Part shown: positions 40,000-46,342 of the stretch, piece after piece
Position numbering within the stretch: position 1 is the first letter of the stretch
Layout: each line of letters begins with the position of its first letter
Assembly (NCBI RefSeq): GCF_937859915.1
Contig: NZ_CALMAW010000097.1
Span: 1-46,342 of the forward strand
DNA length: 46,342 nt
Direction: 5' to 3'
Source of the DNA: an uncultured Sphingomonas sp.
GTDB taxonomy: Bacteria; Pseudomonadota; Alphaproteobacteria; Sphingomonadales; Sphingomonadaceae
Notes under the pieces: model-generated
Databases searched by the model: none
What the model saw: only the letters and a program-made list of their open reading frames with translations
Told to the model about the DNA's origin: nothing
Translations under genes and position numbers: made by a program

Positions 40000-40907
40000 A
40001 TCTCTCTCCAATCGAGCACCATCTTGAGGCAGGCCGGATCGGTGAAGGCCTGCGGATAGGCCTCGGCCGCGTCCGCCGCGGGACGGGCATGGCTGATCAG
40101 CCCGTCGAGCCGGAGCGCACCCGCGTCGATCAGCGCACGGATCGCGGCGACATCGGCGGTCGCGAATTCCGCGGCGATGCGCAGCCGCGCCTCGCGCAGG
40201 AAGGCCGGCGGGAAGGCGAAGGAGAGCCGGTCGTAGAAGCCGGCGAGCAGGATCTCGCCGCCCTTCGCCAGCCGCGGGATCAGCATGTCGAGCGCGTCCG
40301 CCGCGCCGCTCGCGTCGCAGATCGTGCGATAGTCGCGCCGCGCGTCGGCGTCGGGATCGAGCACGGCATAGCCCGCGCCGTCGCGCCGCGCCGGATTGGT
40401 TTCCCACACTGTCGGCGGCGGGTTTCCACACGCTATCGTCACCCGCGCGAGCAGGCGCCCCAAAATGCCATGGCCGACGATCAGCTCGGGCGCCGCGCCA
40501 CCCGCGATCGCGTGGTGCGCGGTCGCGGCCAGCGCGATCAAGATGCCGTCGCGGCCGAGCGTCTCGTCGATCGGCAGCGCGCGCGCCGAGGGCAGGATCA
40601 CCGTGCGCGCGGTGCCGCCGAACAATCCGCGCGCATCCCGATAGCAGGTCGCGCCGGGGACGAAGACCCATTCGCCGATCCGTCCGCGGACTTCGGCGCC
40701 CGCCTCGACGATGCGGCCGATCGACTCGTAGCCCGGGACGAGCGGATAGCCCGGCATCCGCCCGGTCCACAGCAATTTCTCGGTGCCGGAGCTGATCCCG
40801 CTCCAGTCGATCTCGACTCGAACGTCGGTCGCGCCCATCGGGTTCAGCGCCAATGAGCGGAGCGCCAACCGTTCCGGCGCTTCGAGTATGACCGCCAGTG
40901 CGTCCAT
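39996..40907 (-). CDS. bchC: Bacteriochlorophyllide a 3-hydroxyethyl dehydrogenase
   Basis: Oxidises the 3-(1-hydroxyethyl) group to 3-acetyl. Medium-chain dehydrogenase-like protein, 303 aa: DVRVEIDWSGISSGTEKLLWTGRMPGYPLVPGYESIGRIVEAG in the catalytic domain (GISSGTE and PGMG-like motifs), VGHGILGRLLARVTIA nucleotide fold near 145-160, and ISHARPAADAAEAY near the end. ATG 40907 has AGGAG 8 bases upstream. Leads the bchC-X-Y-Z-puf series under a PpsR-type promoter. Confidence 0.95.
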   Translation of the reverse strand: MDALAVILEAPERLALRSLALNPMGATDVRVEIDWSGISSGTEKLLWTGRMPGYPLVPGYESIGRIVEAGAEVRGRIGEWVFVPGATCYRDARGLFGGTARTVILPSARALPIDETLGRDGILIALAATAHHAIAGGAAPELIVGHGILGRLLARVTIACGNPPPTVWETNPARRDGAGYAVLDPDADARRDYRTICDASGAADALDMLIPRLAKGGEILLAGFYDRLSFAFPPAFLREARLRIAAEFATADVAAIRALIDAGALRLDGLISHARPAADAAEAYPQAFTDPACLKMVLDWREI

Positions 40908-40949
40908 ACGCCCATCTCCTGCCCCCGCCCGAATGAGCGGATGAGGGGT

Positions 40950-40990
40950 AACTCTATCTATACATATAGATTTGTCAACTTGTTTGGACA
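40950..40990 (-). promoter_or_regulatory. bchC promoter with PpsR-type operator and AT-rich palindrome
   Basis: TGTCAACTTGTTTGGACA (40973-40990) is an exact TGT-N12-ACA site. On the minus strand its end supplies TTGACA (40978-40973) as a perfect -35; TAGAGT 16 bases downstream is a weak -10 about 40 bases before the bchC start. Between them lies the palindrome ATCTAT-acat-ATAGAT (40956-40971). The operator overlaps the last codon of crtF. Confidence 0.6.
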
Positions 40991-42117
40991 GTCGATCTGG
41001 TTGCGACGATGGCGCTTGCCGTCAAAGGCAGCGCCATCGGCAAGCATTTGGGCCGCGAAAAGCCCGCGGCGATCAGCATTGTCCGGATCTCGGCAGGGCT
41101 GCGCGGCCGTCCCGATCCCATGGCGAGCAGATAGACCCCGAAATAGGCATCTCCGGCTGGCGCGGCGCCGGGGATCTGCGCCATCGGCTCGACGAGCAGC
41201 AGTCTGCCGCCGACCGGCAGCGCGGCATATATCGCGCGCAATAATATCATTGCCGGTACGTCGTCATGATCGTGCAGCACGCGGACGAGCGAGATCAGGT
41301 CGTACCCCTTGGGCAGGGGGTCGCGCAGGAAATCCCCGCCGTGGATGGTCGCTCTAGACGCAAGGCCCGACGCCGCGAGTCGCCCCCGCGCCCGTTCGCC
41401 CACCGCCGGGAGATCGAACAGCGCAAGCTCGAGACTTGGAACGCGCGCGCCGACGGCGGCAAGGAAGGCGCCTTCGCCGCCCCCGATGTCAAGCAGGCGG
41501 CGGTGGCGGCGGAAGGGATAGGCATCGATCGTCTGGTTGGCGATCAGCGGCTGCGAGGCGGCCATCAGCGCCGAATAGGCACCGACCGACTCGCCATCGC
41601 CCTGCCCCGCCGCTTCGGCATAGTGCCAGTGGCGGGACAAGGCCCCGCCGCCGCCGCCGCGCCGAAACAGGTCCACCGGATCGGCAAGGTCGGCGTAAAG
41701 CAGATGGTGGTGCGCGACCATCTCGGCGATCCCGCGATTGCCGCGCAGCGCGGCGCCGTGCCGGCCCAGCGTCCAGGCGGCGCCGAGCGGTTCGACGAGT
41801 CCCAATGCTGCTGCGCCGCGCAGCAATCGCTCCGCGCCGTCCCGCGGCAGATCGAGCTGCGCGGCAACGGTGTCGGCTTCGACCGGCTCGTCGGCGAGAA
41901 GATCGAACAGCTCGGTTTCGACGCAGGCCGCGAGGATCTGCGAGTAGGTGAAGCCTGCCACCAGATCGAACAGCGCGCGCGCGCGTCGGCGGGCGATCGG
42001 TCGGGTCAACGGAAAGCGCGCCGCGAAGCGCTGAAAGCGCGGGGACGCGAGCAGTCGGTTGCGCCAGGCCAACCACCGCCCGCGCCATCCAGAATCTTTG
42101 CCTGCAGACGAAATCAT
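40975..42117 (-). CDS. crtF: Hydroxyneurosporene/demethylspheroidene O-methyltransferase
   Basis: SAM-dependent enzyme making the 1-methoxy group of spheroidene-type carotenoids. 380 aa from ATG 42117. Begins with a basic region [51 protein letters not shown], a CrtF hallmark, then a winged-helix dimerisation part and a class I methyltransferase fold ([65 protein letters not shown]). Start is unclear: ATG 42117 lies 2 bases from the operator 42119-42136, leaving no room for a ribosome site; ATG 42147 or GTG 42165 would place the operator inside the gene. Ends over the bchC operator. Confidence 0.92.
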   Translation of the reverse strand: MISSAGKDSGWRGRWLAWRNRLLASPRFQRFAARFPLTRPIARRRARALFDLVAGFTYSQILAACVETELFDLLADEPVEADTVAAQLDLPRDGAERLLRGAAALGLVEPLGAAWTLGRHGAALRGNRGIAEMVAHHHLLYADLADPVDLFRRGGGGGALSRHWHYAEAAGQGDGESVGAYSALMAASQPLIANQTIDAYPFRRHRRLLDIGGGEGAFLAAVGARVPSLELALFDLPAVGERARGRLAASGLASRATIHGGDFLRDPLPKGYDLISLVRVLHDHDDVPAMILLRAIYAALPVGGRLLLVEPMAQIPGAAPAGDAYFGVYLLAMGSGRPRSPAEIRTMLIAAGFSRPKCLPMALPLTASAIVATRSTVQTS

Positions 42118-42118
42118 A

Positions 42119-42136
42119 TGTCCACTTTTGTGGACA
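42119..42136. promoter_or_regulatory. PpsR-type operator between divergent crtF and crtD
   Basis: TGTCCACTTTTGTGGACA is an exact TGT-N12-ACA match and nearly fully symmetric (TGTCCAC-TTTT-GTGGACA), the most regular site in the window. It lies 50 bases before the crtD ATG and against the crtF start, so one site could control both genes. Confidence 0.65.
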
Positions 42137-42185
42137 CATGCTAGCATCGCGTCAATCACACTCACTATCGCGGGAGCGCCGGCAG

Positions 42186-43739
42186 ATGCCCGACACGCGC
42201 GTCGTCGTTATCGGAGCGGGGGTTGGCGGGCTGATCAGCGCCGCATTGCTCGCGGTGCGCGGCTGCGATGTGACCGTTGTGGACGCCGCTTCAAGTCCCG
42301 GTGGCAAGCTCCGTGCCGTGACGGTCGACGGCGCCGCGATCGATGCCGGGCCGACCGTGTTCACGATGCGCGGCCTGTTCGAGGAGATCTTCGCGACCTG
42401 CGGCGAGTCGCTCGACGACCATCTGGCGACCCGCCCCGCGACGACGCTGGCGCGCCATGCCTGGGGCGACGCGCGGCTCGACCTGTTCGCTGACCCGGCG
42501 GCGAGCGAGGCGGCGATCGGGGCGTTCGCGGGCGCCGCGGACGCGCGCGGCTACCGCGCCTTCCGGGCCGAGGCGCGGCGCTTGTTCGAGGCACTCGACC
42601 GGCCGTTTCTGCGCGACACCAAGACCGATCCAATCACGCTCGGCTGGCGGATGGGCGCGCACGGGTTTCGCGATTATCTGAACCTGCGCGCCTACGGCTC
42701 GATGTGGCACGCGCTCGGCGGCTATTTCCGCGATCCGCGCCTCCGGCAATTATTCGGTCGCTACGCCACCTATTGCGGATCCTCGCCCTTGCGCTGCCCG
42801 GCGACGCTGATGCTGATCGCGCATGTCGAGGCGAGCGGCGTCTGGCTGGTCGAGGGCGGCATGCACCGCCTCGCGGGCGCGCTGGAAGCGCTGGCGCGTA
42901 CGCAGGGCGTCCGCTTCCGCTACGGCAAGCCGGTACGCGAGATCGTCGTCGAACGGGGGCGTGCGGCCGGCGTCGTCCTCGCCAGTGGCGAGCGGCTGAC
43001 AGCGTCCGCGGTGATCTGCAACGCCGATCCCGCCGCGATCGCCGACGGCCGCTTCGGATCGGCGGTTCGCCACGCCGTGTCGCGTGTCGCGCCGGCGCGC
43101 CGATCGCTGAGCGCGATGGTCTGGACGGCACGCGCCCGCGCGACCGGCTTCCCGCTGGCGCGGCACACCGTCTTCTTCTCGGACGACTATCCGGCCGAAT
43201 TCGCCGCACTCTCCGCTGGCCGCCTTGCCGATCGGCCGAGCGTCTATGTCTGCGCGCAGGATCGCGACGCGGGCGACGTCGCGCCCGCTGGCGCGGAACG
43301 CGTGCAAGTCATCGTCAACGCCCCGCCGACCGGCGACGGCGCGCGCCCCACCGCAACGGAGTTGGATCAATGCACACAGCGGATGCTGGACAGCGTTTCG
43401 CGAGCGGGGCTGTCGCTCGACCTGGGGCCCTCGGCGGTGCTGACGACGCCGAGCGACTTCGCGCGCCTCTGTCCCTCGACGGGTGGAGCCCTTTATGGAC
43501 CGGCCTCGCACGGGTGGGCGGCGTCCTTCCGCCGGCAGGGCAGCCGGACGCGGATCGCTGGGCTCTATTGCGCGGGCGGGAGCACCCACCCCGGCGCGGG
43601 CGTCCCGATGGCGGCGCTTTCCGGCCGGCTAGCCGCCGACTGCCTGCTCAGGGACCGCGCTTCGACGTCGCGGTCGCGGCCAACGGCTATGCCTGGTGGT
43701 ATATCGACGCGACCAGCGACGACGGGCGCCACGGGCTGA
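42186..43739 (+). CDS. crtD: Methoxyneurosporene/hydroxyneurosporene desaturase
   Basis: FAD-dependent carotenoid 3,4-desaturase of the phytoene desaturase family. 517 aa: dinucleotide fold [38 protein letters not shown] (about 6-42), middle substrate domain ([31 protein letters not shown]), and the C-terminal FAD site [29 protein letters not shown] 42186 with GGGAG 9 bases upstream. CrtD rather than CrtI is supported by the neighbours crtC and crtF and by the [11 protein letters not shown] segment. The last ~30 residues after LLRDRA are low-complexity and overlap the start of crtC in another frame. Confidence 0.92.
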   Translation: MPDTRVVVIGAGVGGLISAALLAVRGCDVTVVDAASSPGGKLRAVTVDGAAIDAGPTVFTMRGLFEEIFATCGESLDDHLATRPATTLARHAWGDARLDLFADPAASEAAIGAFAGAADARGYRAFRAEARRLFEALDRPFLRDTKTDPITLGWRMGAHGFRDYLNLRAYGSMWHALGGYFRDPRLRQLFGRYATYCGSSPLRCPATLMLIAHVEASGVWLVEGGMHRLAGALEALARTQGVRFRYGKPVREIVVERGRAAGVVLASGERLTASAVICNADPAAIADGRFGSAVRHAVSRVAPARRSLSAMVWTARARATGFPLARHTVFFSDDYPAEFAALSAGRLADRPSVYVCAQDRDAGDVAPAGAERVQVIVNAPPTGDGARPTATELDQCTQRMLDSVSRAGLSLDLGPSAVLTTPSDFARLCPSTGGALYGPASHGWAASFRRQGSRTRIAGLYCAGGSTHPGAGVPMAALSGRLAADCLLRDRASTSRSRPTAMPGGISTRPATTGATG

Positions 43740-44572
43740 CGATCATCGCCTTCGTCGGCAGCGTCTTCTCGCCCTATTACAAGCTCAGCGGACGGCGCCA
43801 TCCCGACAATCACTGCGCGATCAACGTCGCGCTCGCCGGCCCGCGCGGCAGCGCCTGGGCGATGACCGAGCGCCCCCGGCACCGCGTCGCGCGCGACGCG
43901 GATCATCTCGTCGTCGGCCCGAGCGCGCTCCGCTGGGACGGCAACACGCTGGTGAGCGACATCGCCGAGATCTCCGCCCCGCTGCCCTACCGGGTGCGCG
44001 GTACGGTGCGGGTCAGCCCCGAGATGATCGGCACCACCGCCTTCGCGCTCGACCCCGCCGGCCGGCATCGCTGGCATCCCGTCGCCCCGCGCGCGCGCGT
44101 CACGGTCGAGATGACGCATCCCGCGGTGCGCTGGTCGGGCGACGGCTATGTCGATTCCAATTTCGGCGACGAGCCGCTCGAGGCCGGGTTCGACGACTGG
44201 CACTGGTCGCGCGCGCATCTCAAGTCCGACGTCGCGATCCTCTACGAGGGCCGGCGGCGCGACGGCACCCCGTTCGATCTCGCGCTCAAATTCGATCGAC
44301 AGGGGCGCTGGCACGACATGGTCCAGCCCGCCGCGGCGGCGCTGCCGCGGACCGGCTGGCTGGTCAGGCGCGCGACCCGGGCCGACGCCGGCGCGCACCC
44401 CAAGGTGATCAAGACTTGGATCGACGCGCCCTTCTACGCGCGCTCGGCGCTTGCGACGCGGGTGTTCGGCGAGAACGCGCGCGCGGTCCATGAAAGCCTT
44501 GCGCTCGGCCGGTTCCGCTCACCGATCGTCCAGTCGATGCTGCCCTATCGGATGCCCCGCGCGGTCTGGTGA
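43640..44572 (+). CDS. crtC: Acyclic carotenoid 1,2-hydratase (hydroxyneurosporene synthase)
   Basis: Adds water to the terminal double bond of neurosporene/lycopene, the step before CrtD and CrtF. The protein is clear from [20 protein letters not shown] onward: [71 protein letters not shown] (probable catalytic Asp region), and KTWIDAPFYARSALATRVFGE. The start is unusual: no ATG occurs before residue ~75, and GTG 43514 or TTG 43568 would add 25-45 non-homologous residues. CTG 43640 gives 310 aa, about right, but has no ribosome site. Overlaps crtD by 100 bases in the -1 frame, so coupling or frameshifting is possible. Confidence 0.88.
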   Translation: MPAQGPRFDVAVAANGYAWWYIDATSDDGRHGLTIIAFVGSVFSPYYKLSGRRHPDNHCAINVALAGPRGSAWAMTERPRHRVARDADHLVVGPSALRWDGNTLVSDIAEISAPLPYRVRGTVRVSPEMIGTTAFALDPAGRHRWHPVAPRARVTVEMTHPAVRWSGDGYVDSNFGDEPLEAGFDDWHWSRAHLKSDVAILYEGRRRDGTPFDLALKFDRQGRWHDMVQPAAAALPRTGWLVRRATRADAGAHPKVIKTWIDAPFYARSALATRVFGENARAVHESLALGRFRSPIVQSMLPYRMPRAVW

Positions 44573-44713
44573 CGCGCGTTCCGGCACCGACGGCGGCGCC
44601 TGCCGGTCCTTGGTGATCTCGCGACTGACCGAGACGATTTGCCAGATCGCGAACGCCACCGCGGGGATGCCGCAGATCGCCATGTCGAACAGGCTGACCG
44701 AACCCGGCTGCAT
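44519..44713 (-). CDS. Small membrane protein downstream of bchO, unknown function
   Basis: 64 aa: short N-terminus, one hydrophobic helix (MAICGIPAVAFAIWQIVSV, about residues 11-29), then a charged hydrophilic tail ending GQHRLDDR. ATG 44713 overlaps the bchO stop (GTGATG), implying translational coupling. Its last 54 bases overlap the 3' end of crtC on the opposite strand, yet the pattern of one helix plus charged tail is protein-like. No family recognised; a role near Mg chelatase or pigment insertion would be guesswork. Confidence 0.55.
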   Translation of the reverse strand: MQPGSVSLFDMAICGIPAVAFAIWQIVSVSREITKDRQAPPSVPERASPDRAGHPIGQHRLDDR

Positions 44714-45588
44714 CACCGCTCTCCCGCGAACGAAAGGATCATCGCCGCGACCGCCTTGGGTTGCTCCTCATGCGCAAGATGCCCGAGGCCGGGCAGCGAC
44801 ACCAGCCGCCCGTCGCCGACCGCCGCCGCGGCCGCACGCGCACTCGACAGCGGCACGGCGGCGTCGGCCTCGCCGTGGAGCAGCAGCAGCGGCGTGCGCA
44901 GGCGCGGGAGGTCGCGTGCGAGCGAGTCGAGGTCCCACTCGGCCATCATCCTGATCGCGCCCGCGCAATGATCGGGACTGGAAAACAGGCGTTCGTAAAA
45001 CGCGACACCCGCCGAATCGATACGCGAACCCGTGCTGCGCGCCAGAAACCGTCCGGTCTCGCCCGGCATGCGCGCGAGCTGCGCGAAAAGATGCGGGGCG
45101 AACGGATTGACGAACAGCAGCCGCGCGAGCGAGGGAAACAGGATCGCGCCGAGCCCGGGAAAGGGCAGCAGCGCGGCATCGAGCCCGATGATCGCCTTGG
45201 GATCGATCACCCCGTCCAGCGCCATGCGGATCGCGATCGCCGCGCCTGCCGAATGGCCGACGACGATCTCGGGCGCGATCTCCAGCGCCTGCGCCAGCTC
45301 GCCGATCGCGCGCGCCATCGCCGGCATCGCGAGCCCGCCACGCGGTCGGCCCGCCGTAAAACCATGTCCGGGCAGATCGGGCGCCACGACGGTGAAGTGC
45401 TCGGCGAGCAAGGGCGCCAGAGCACGCCAGCTATGCGTCGCGGCCCCAGTACCGTGAAGCAGCAGCAGCACCGGCCCCGCGCCCATCCTCTGGACATGCC
45501 AGCGGATCGGGCCGCGCGCGACGAAGCGGCTGTGCGCGCGGTTGGGCCAGTCGCGGCCCTCTCGCTCCCAGCGCGGCGCGTGGCTCAT
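44713..45588 (-). CDS. bchO: Mg chelatase-associated alpha/beta hydrolase BchO
   Basis: Putative accessory protein of Mg chelatase, 291 aa, always found next to bchD/bchI. Alpha/beta fold: LLLLHGTGAATHSWR (oxyanion loop, about 40-54), DLPGHGFT, nucleophile elbow VVGHSAGAA with Ser around 113, LHGEADAAVP near 244 and terminal GLGHLAHEEQP giving the catalytic His. The catalysed reaction is not established. The start overlaps the bchD stop by 4 bases; it is followed by a 64 aa membrane protein. Confidence 0.93.
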   Translation of the reverse strand: MSHAPRWEREGRDWPNRAHSRFVARGPIRWHVQRMGAGPVLLLLHGTGAATHSWRALAPLLAEHFTVVAPDLPGHGFTAGRPRGGLAMPAMARAIGELAQALEIAPEIVVGHSAGAAIAIRMALDGVIDPKAIIGLDAALLPFPGLGAILFPSLARLLFVNPFAPHLFAQLARMPGETGRFLARSTGSRIDSAGVAFYERLFSSPDHCAGAIRMMAEWDLDSLARDLPRLRTPLLLLHGEADAAVPLSSARAAAAAVGDGRLVSLPGLGHLAHEEQPKAVAAMILSFAGER

Positions 45589-46342
45589 CCGCCTTGCGCC
45601 GCGCGGACCGCGGCGTGTATCGCGGTCGCGTCGGCACGCGGCAACGGCAGATAGCGCGCGCCCATCGCCGCTGCGAGCGCTGCCGCTTCCGGGCGCGGCC
45701 GCGCGGCAATGTCGAGCAAGGCGGCGTGGATGTCCGCCATACCGATCGCCCGCGCCGCCGCCTGCGCGTCCGCTGCCGCCGTCTGGCGGACCGCGCGACC
45801 GTCGGCGGCGATGTTGGCGCGTCCGTCGGTCAGTATGACAAGGAACGGGGTGCGGCCGCGTGCCCGGACCGCCTCAGCAACGGCGTAGGCCGCACTCAGC
45901 CCGGCCGCGAGCGGCGTGCCACCGCCGCCGGGCAAGTCGGCGAGGCATCGCCGGGCGCGCGTCAGCGAGCGTGTCGGCGGCAGCAGCAGGTCCGCCGACG
46001 TACCGCGAAACGCGATCAGCGCGACCTGCGCGCGCTTCACATAGGCCTCGGCGAGCAGCAGCTCGACCGCGCCCTTGGCCTCGGCGAGCCGCGCCAGCGC
46101 CGACGATCCCGAGGCATCGACGACGAAGATCGTCACCGCCTCAGCGCGCGTCTCGAAGCGACGGACGCGCAGATCGTCCCGCCGGATCGCAACGCGTCCC
46201 TCGGCGCTGCGCAGTCGTTGCCAAGGTGCCGCGGCGCGCAGCGTGTCGATCAGACTCAGCCGCCGCCCGCCGCCGGGCATCCCCGCGCGCGCCGACAGCG
46301 GCCGCCCCCGCGTGCCGGACGTTCGGCGTTCGCCCGCACCAC
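45585..46342 (-). CDS. bchD: Magnesium chelatase subunit D (C-terminal part; 5' end outside the window)
   Basis: ATPase-like partner of BchI in Mg chelatase. The visible ~252 residues cover the region after the acidic/proline linker: GRPLSARAGMPGGG, LSLIDTLRAAAPWQRLR, then the von Willebrand A domain with MIDAS DASGSSALARLAEAKGAVELLL, LIAFRGTSADLLLPPTRSLTRARRCLADLPGGGGTPLAAGL and LVILTDGRANIAADG. The frame stays open to the window end, so the N-terminal AAA+ domain lies beyond 46342. Operon continues with bchO (4-base overlap). Confidence 0.95.
   Translation of the reverse strand, partial: GAGERRTSGTRGRPLSARAGMPGGGRRLSLIDTLRAAAPWQRLRSAEGRVAIRRDDLRVRRFETRAEAVTIFVVDASGSSALARLAEAKGAVELLLAEAYVKRAQVALIAFRGTSADLLLPPTRSLTRARRCLADLPGGGGTPLAAGLSAAYAVAEAVRARGRTPFLVILTDGRANIAADGRAVRQTAAADAQAAARAIGMADIHAALLDIAARPRPEAAALAAAMGARYLPLPRADATAIHAAVRAAQGG

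Overview
The window is almost entirely a photosynthesis gene cluster (PGC) of a high-GC alphaproteobacterium. It holds a purple-bacterial type II reaction centre (pufL, pufM, puhA) with a tetraheme cytochrome subunit (pufC), LH1 genes (pufB, pufA), nearly all of the late bacteriochlorophyll a pathway, the spheroidene/spirilloxanthin-type genes crtC, crtD and crtF, and the PpsR/PpaA regulators. The gene order, the O2-dependent cyclase acsF with no bchE, the presence of pufC, and the absence of pufX, pufQ and LH2 (puc) genes point to an aerobic anoxygenic phototroph. Intergenic palindromes of a type I associate with sphingomonads suggest Sphingomonas or a relative; this placement is inference.

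Layout. (1) 1-3580, minus: an RND efflux pump (permease cut by the window edge, plus lipoprotein adaptor). (2) 3844-7854, plus: class II fumarase, a hemerythrin-like protein and a secreted CocE-type hydrolase. (3) 8105-8623, plus: a lipoprotein c-type cytochrome with a PpsR-type operator upstream, so probably part of the photosynthetic regulon. (4) 8640-15285, minus: bchG, a PucC-family carrier gene, bchP, tspO and a small membrane protein as one operon, preceded by ppaA and ppsR. (5) 15510-30860, plus: the superoperon bchF-N-B-H-L-M-lhaA-puhA-B-C-orf98-acsF-puhE-hemA. (6) 30993-42117, minus: crtF, bchC-X-Y-Z, pufB-A-L-M-C and a triheme cytochrome, running convergent to hemA. (7) 42186-44572, plus: crtD and crtC. 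(8) 44519-46342, minus: bchD (cut by the window end), bchO and a small membrane protein.

How it works together. HemA makes 5-aminolevulinate. BchH and BchD (BchI lies outside) with BchO insert Mg; BchM methylates; AcsF closes ring E with O2; BchLNB reduces ring D and BchXYZ ring B; BchF and BchC convert the 3-vinyl to 3-acetyl; BchG and BchP attach and saturate the tail. PufLM with PuhA form the reaction centre, surrounded by PufBA (LH1) and re-reduced through PufC. LhaA, PuhB, PuhC and PuhE assist assembly. CrtC, CrtD and CrtF finish the carotenoid. Most neighbouring genes overlap by 4-13 bases, implying strong translational coupling. I find six TGT-N12-ACA-like sites (two with a relaxed last base read in one orientation) ahead of cyt c, bchG, bchF (two), bchC and crtF/crtD, several with a TTGACA/TTGACG -35 element built into the operator.

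Points of interest: the PpsR-box-linked lipoprotein cytochrome and the triheme cytochrome behind pufC; palindromic repeats lying in frame inside bchB and bchY; a probable one-base deletion at the acsF N-terminus; crtC without a usable AUG; and three small conserved-looking proteins with no assigned function. No tRNA, rRNA, CRISPR array, integrase or transposase was seen.
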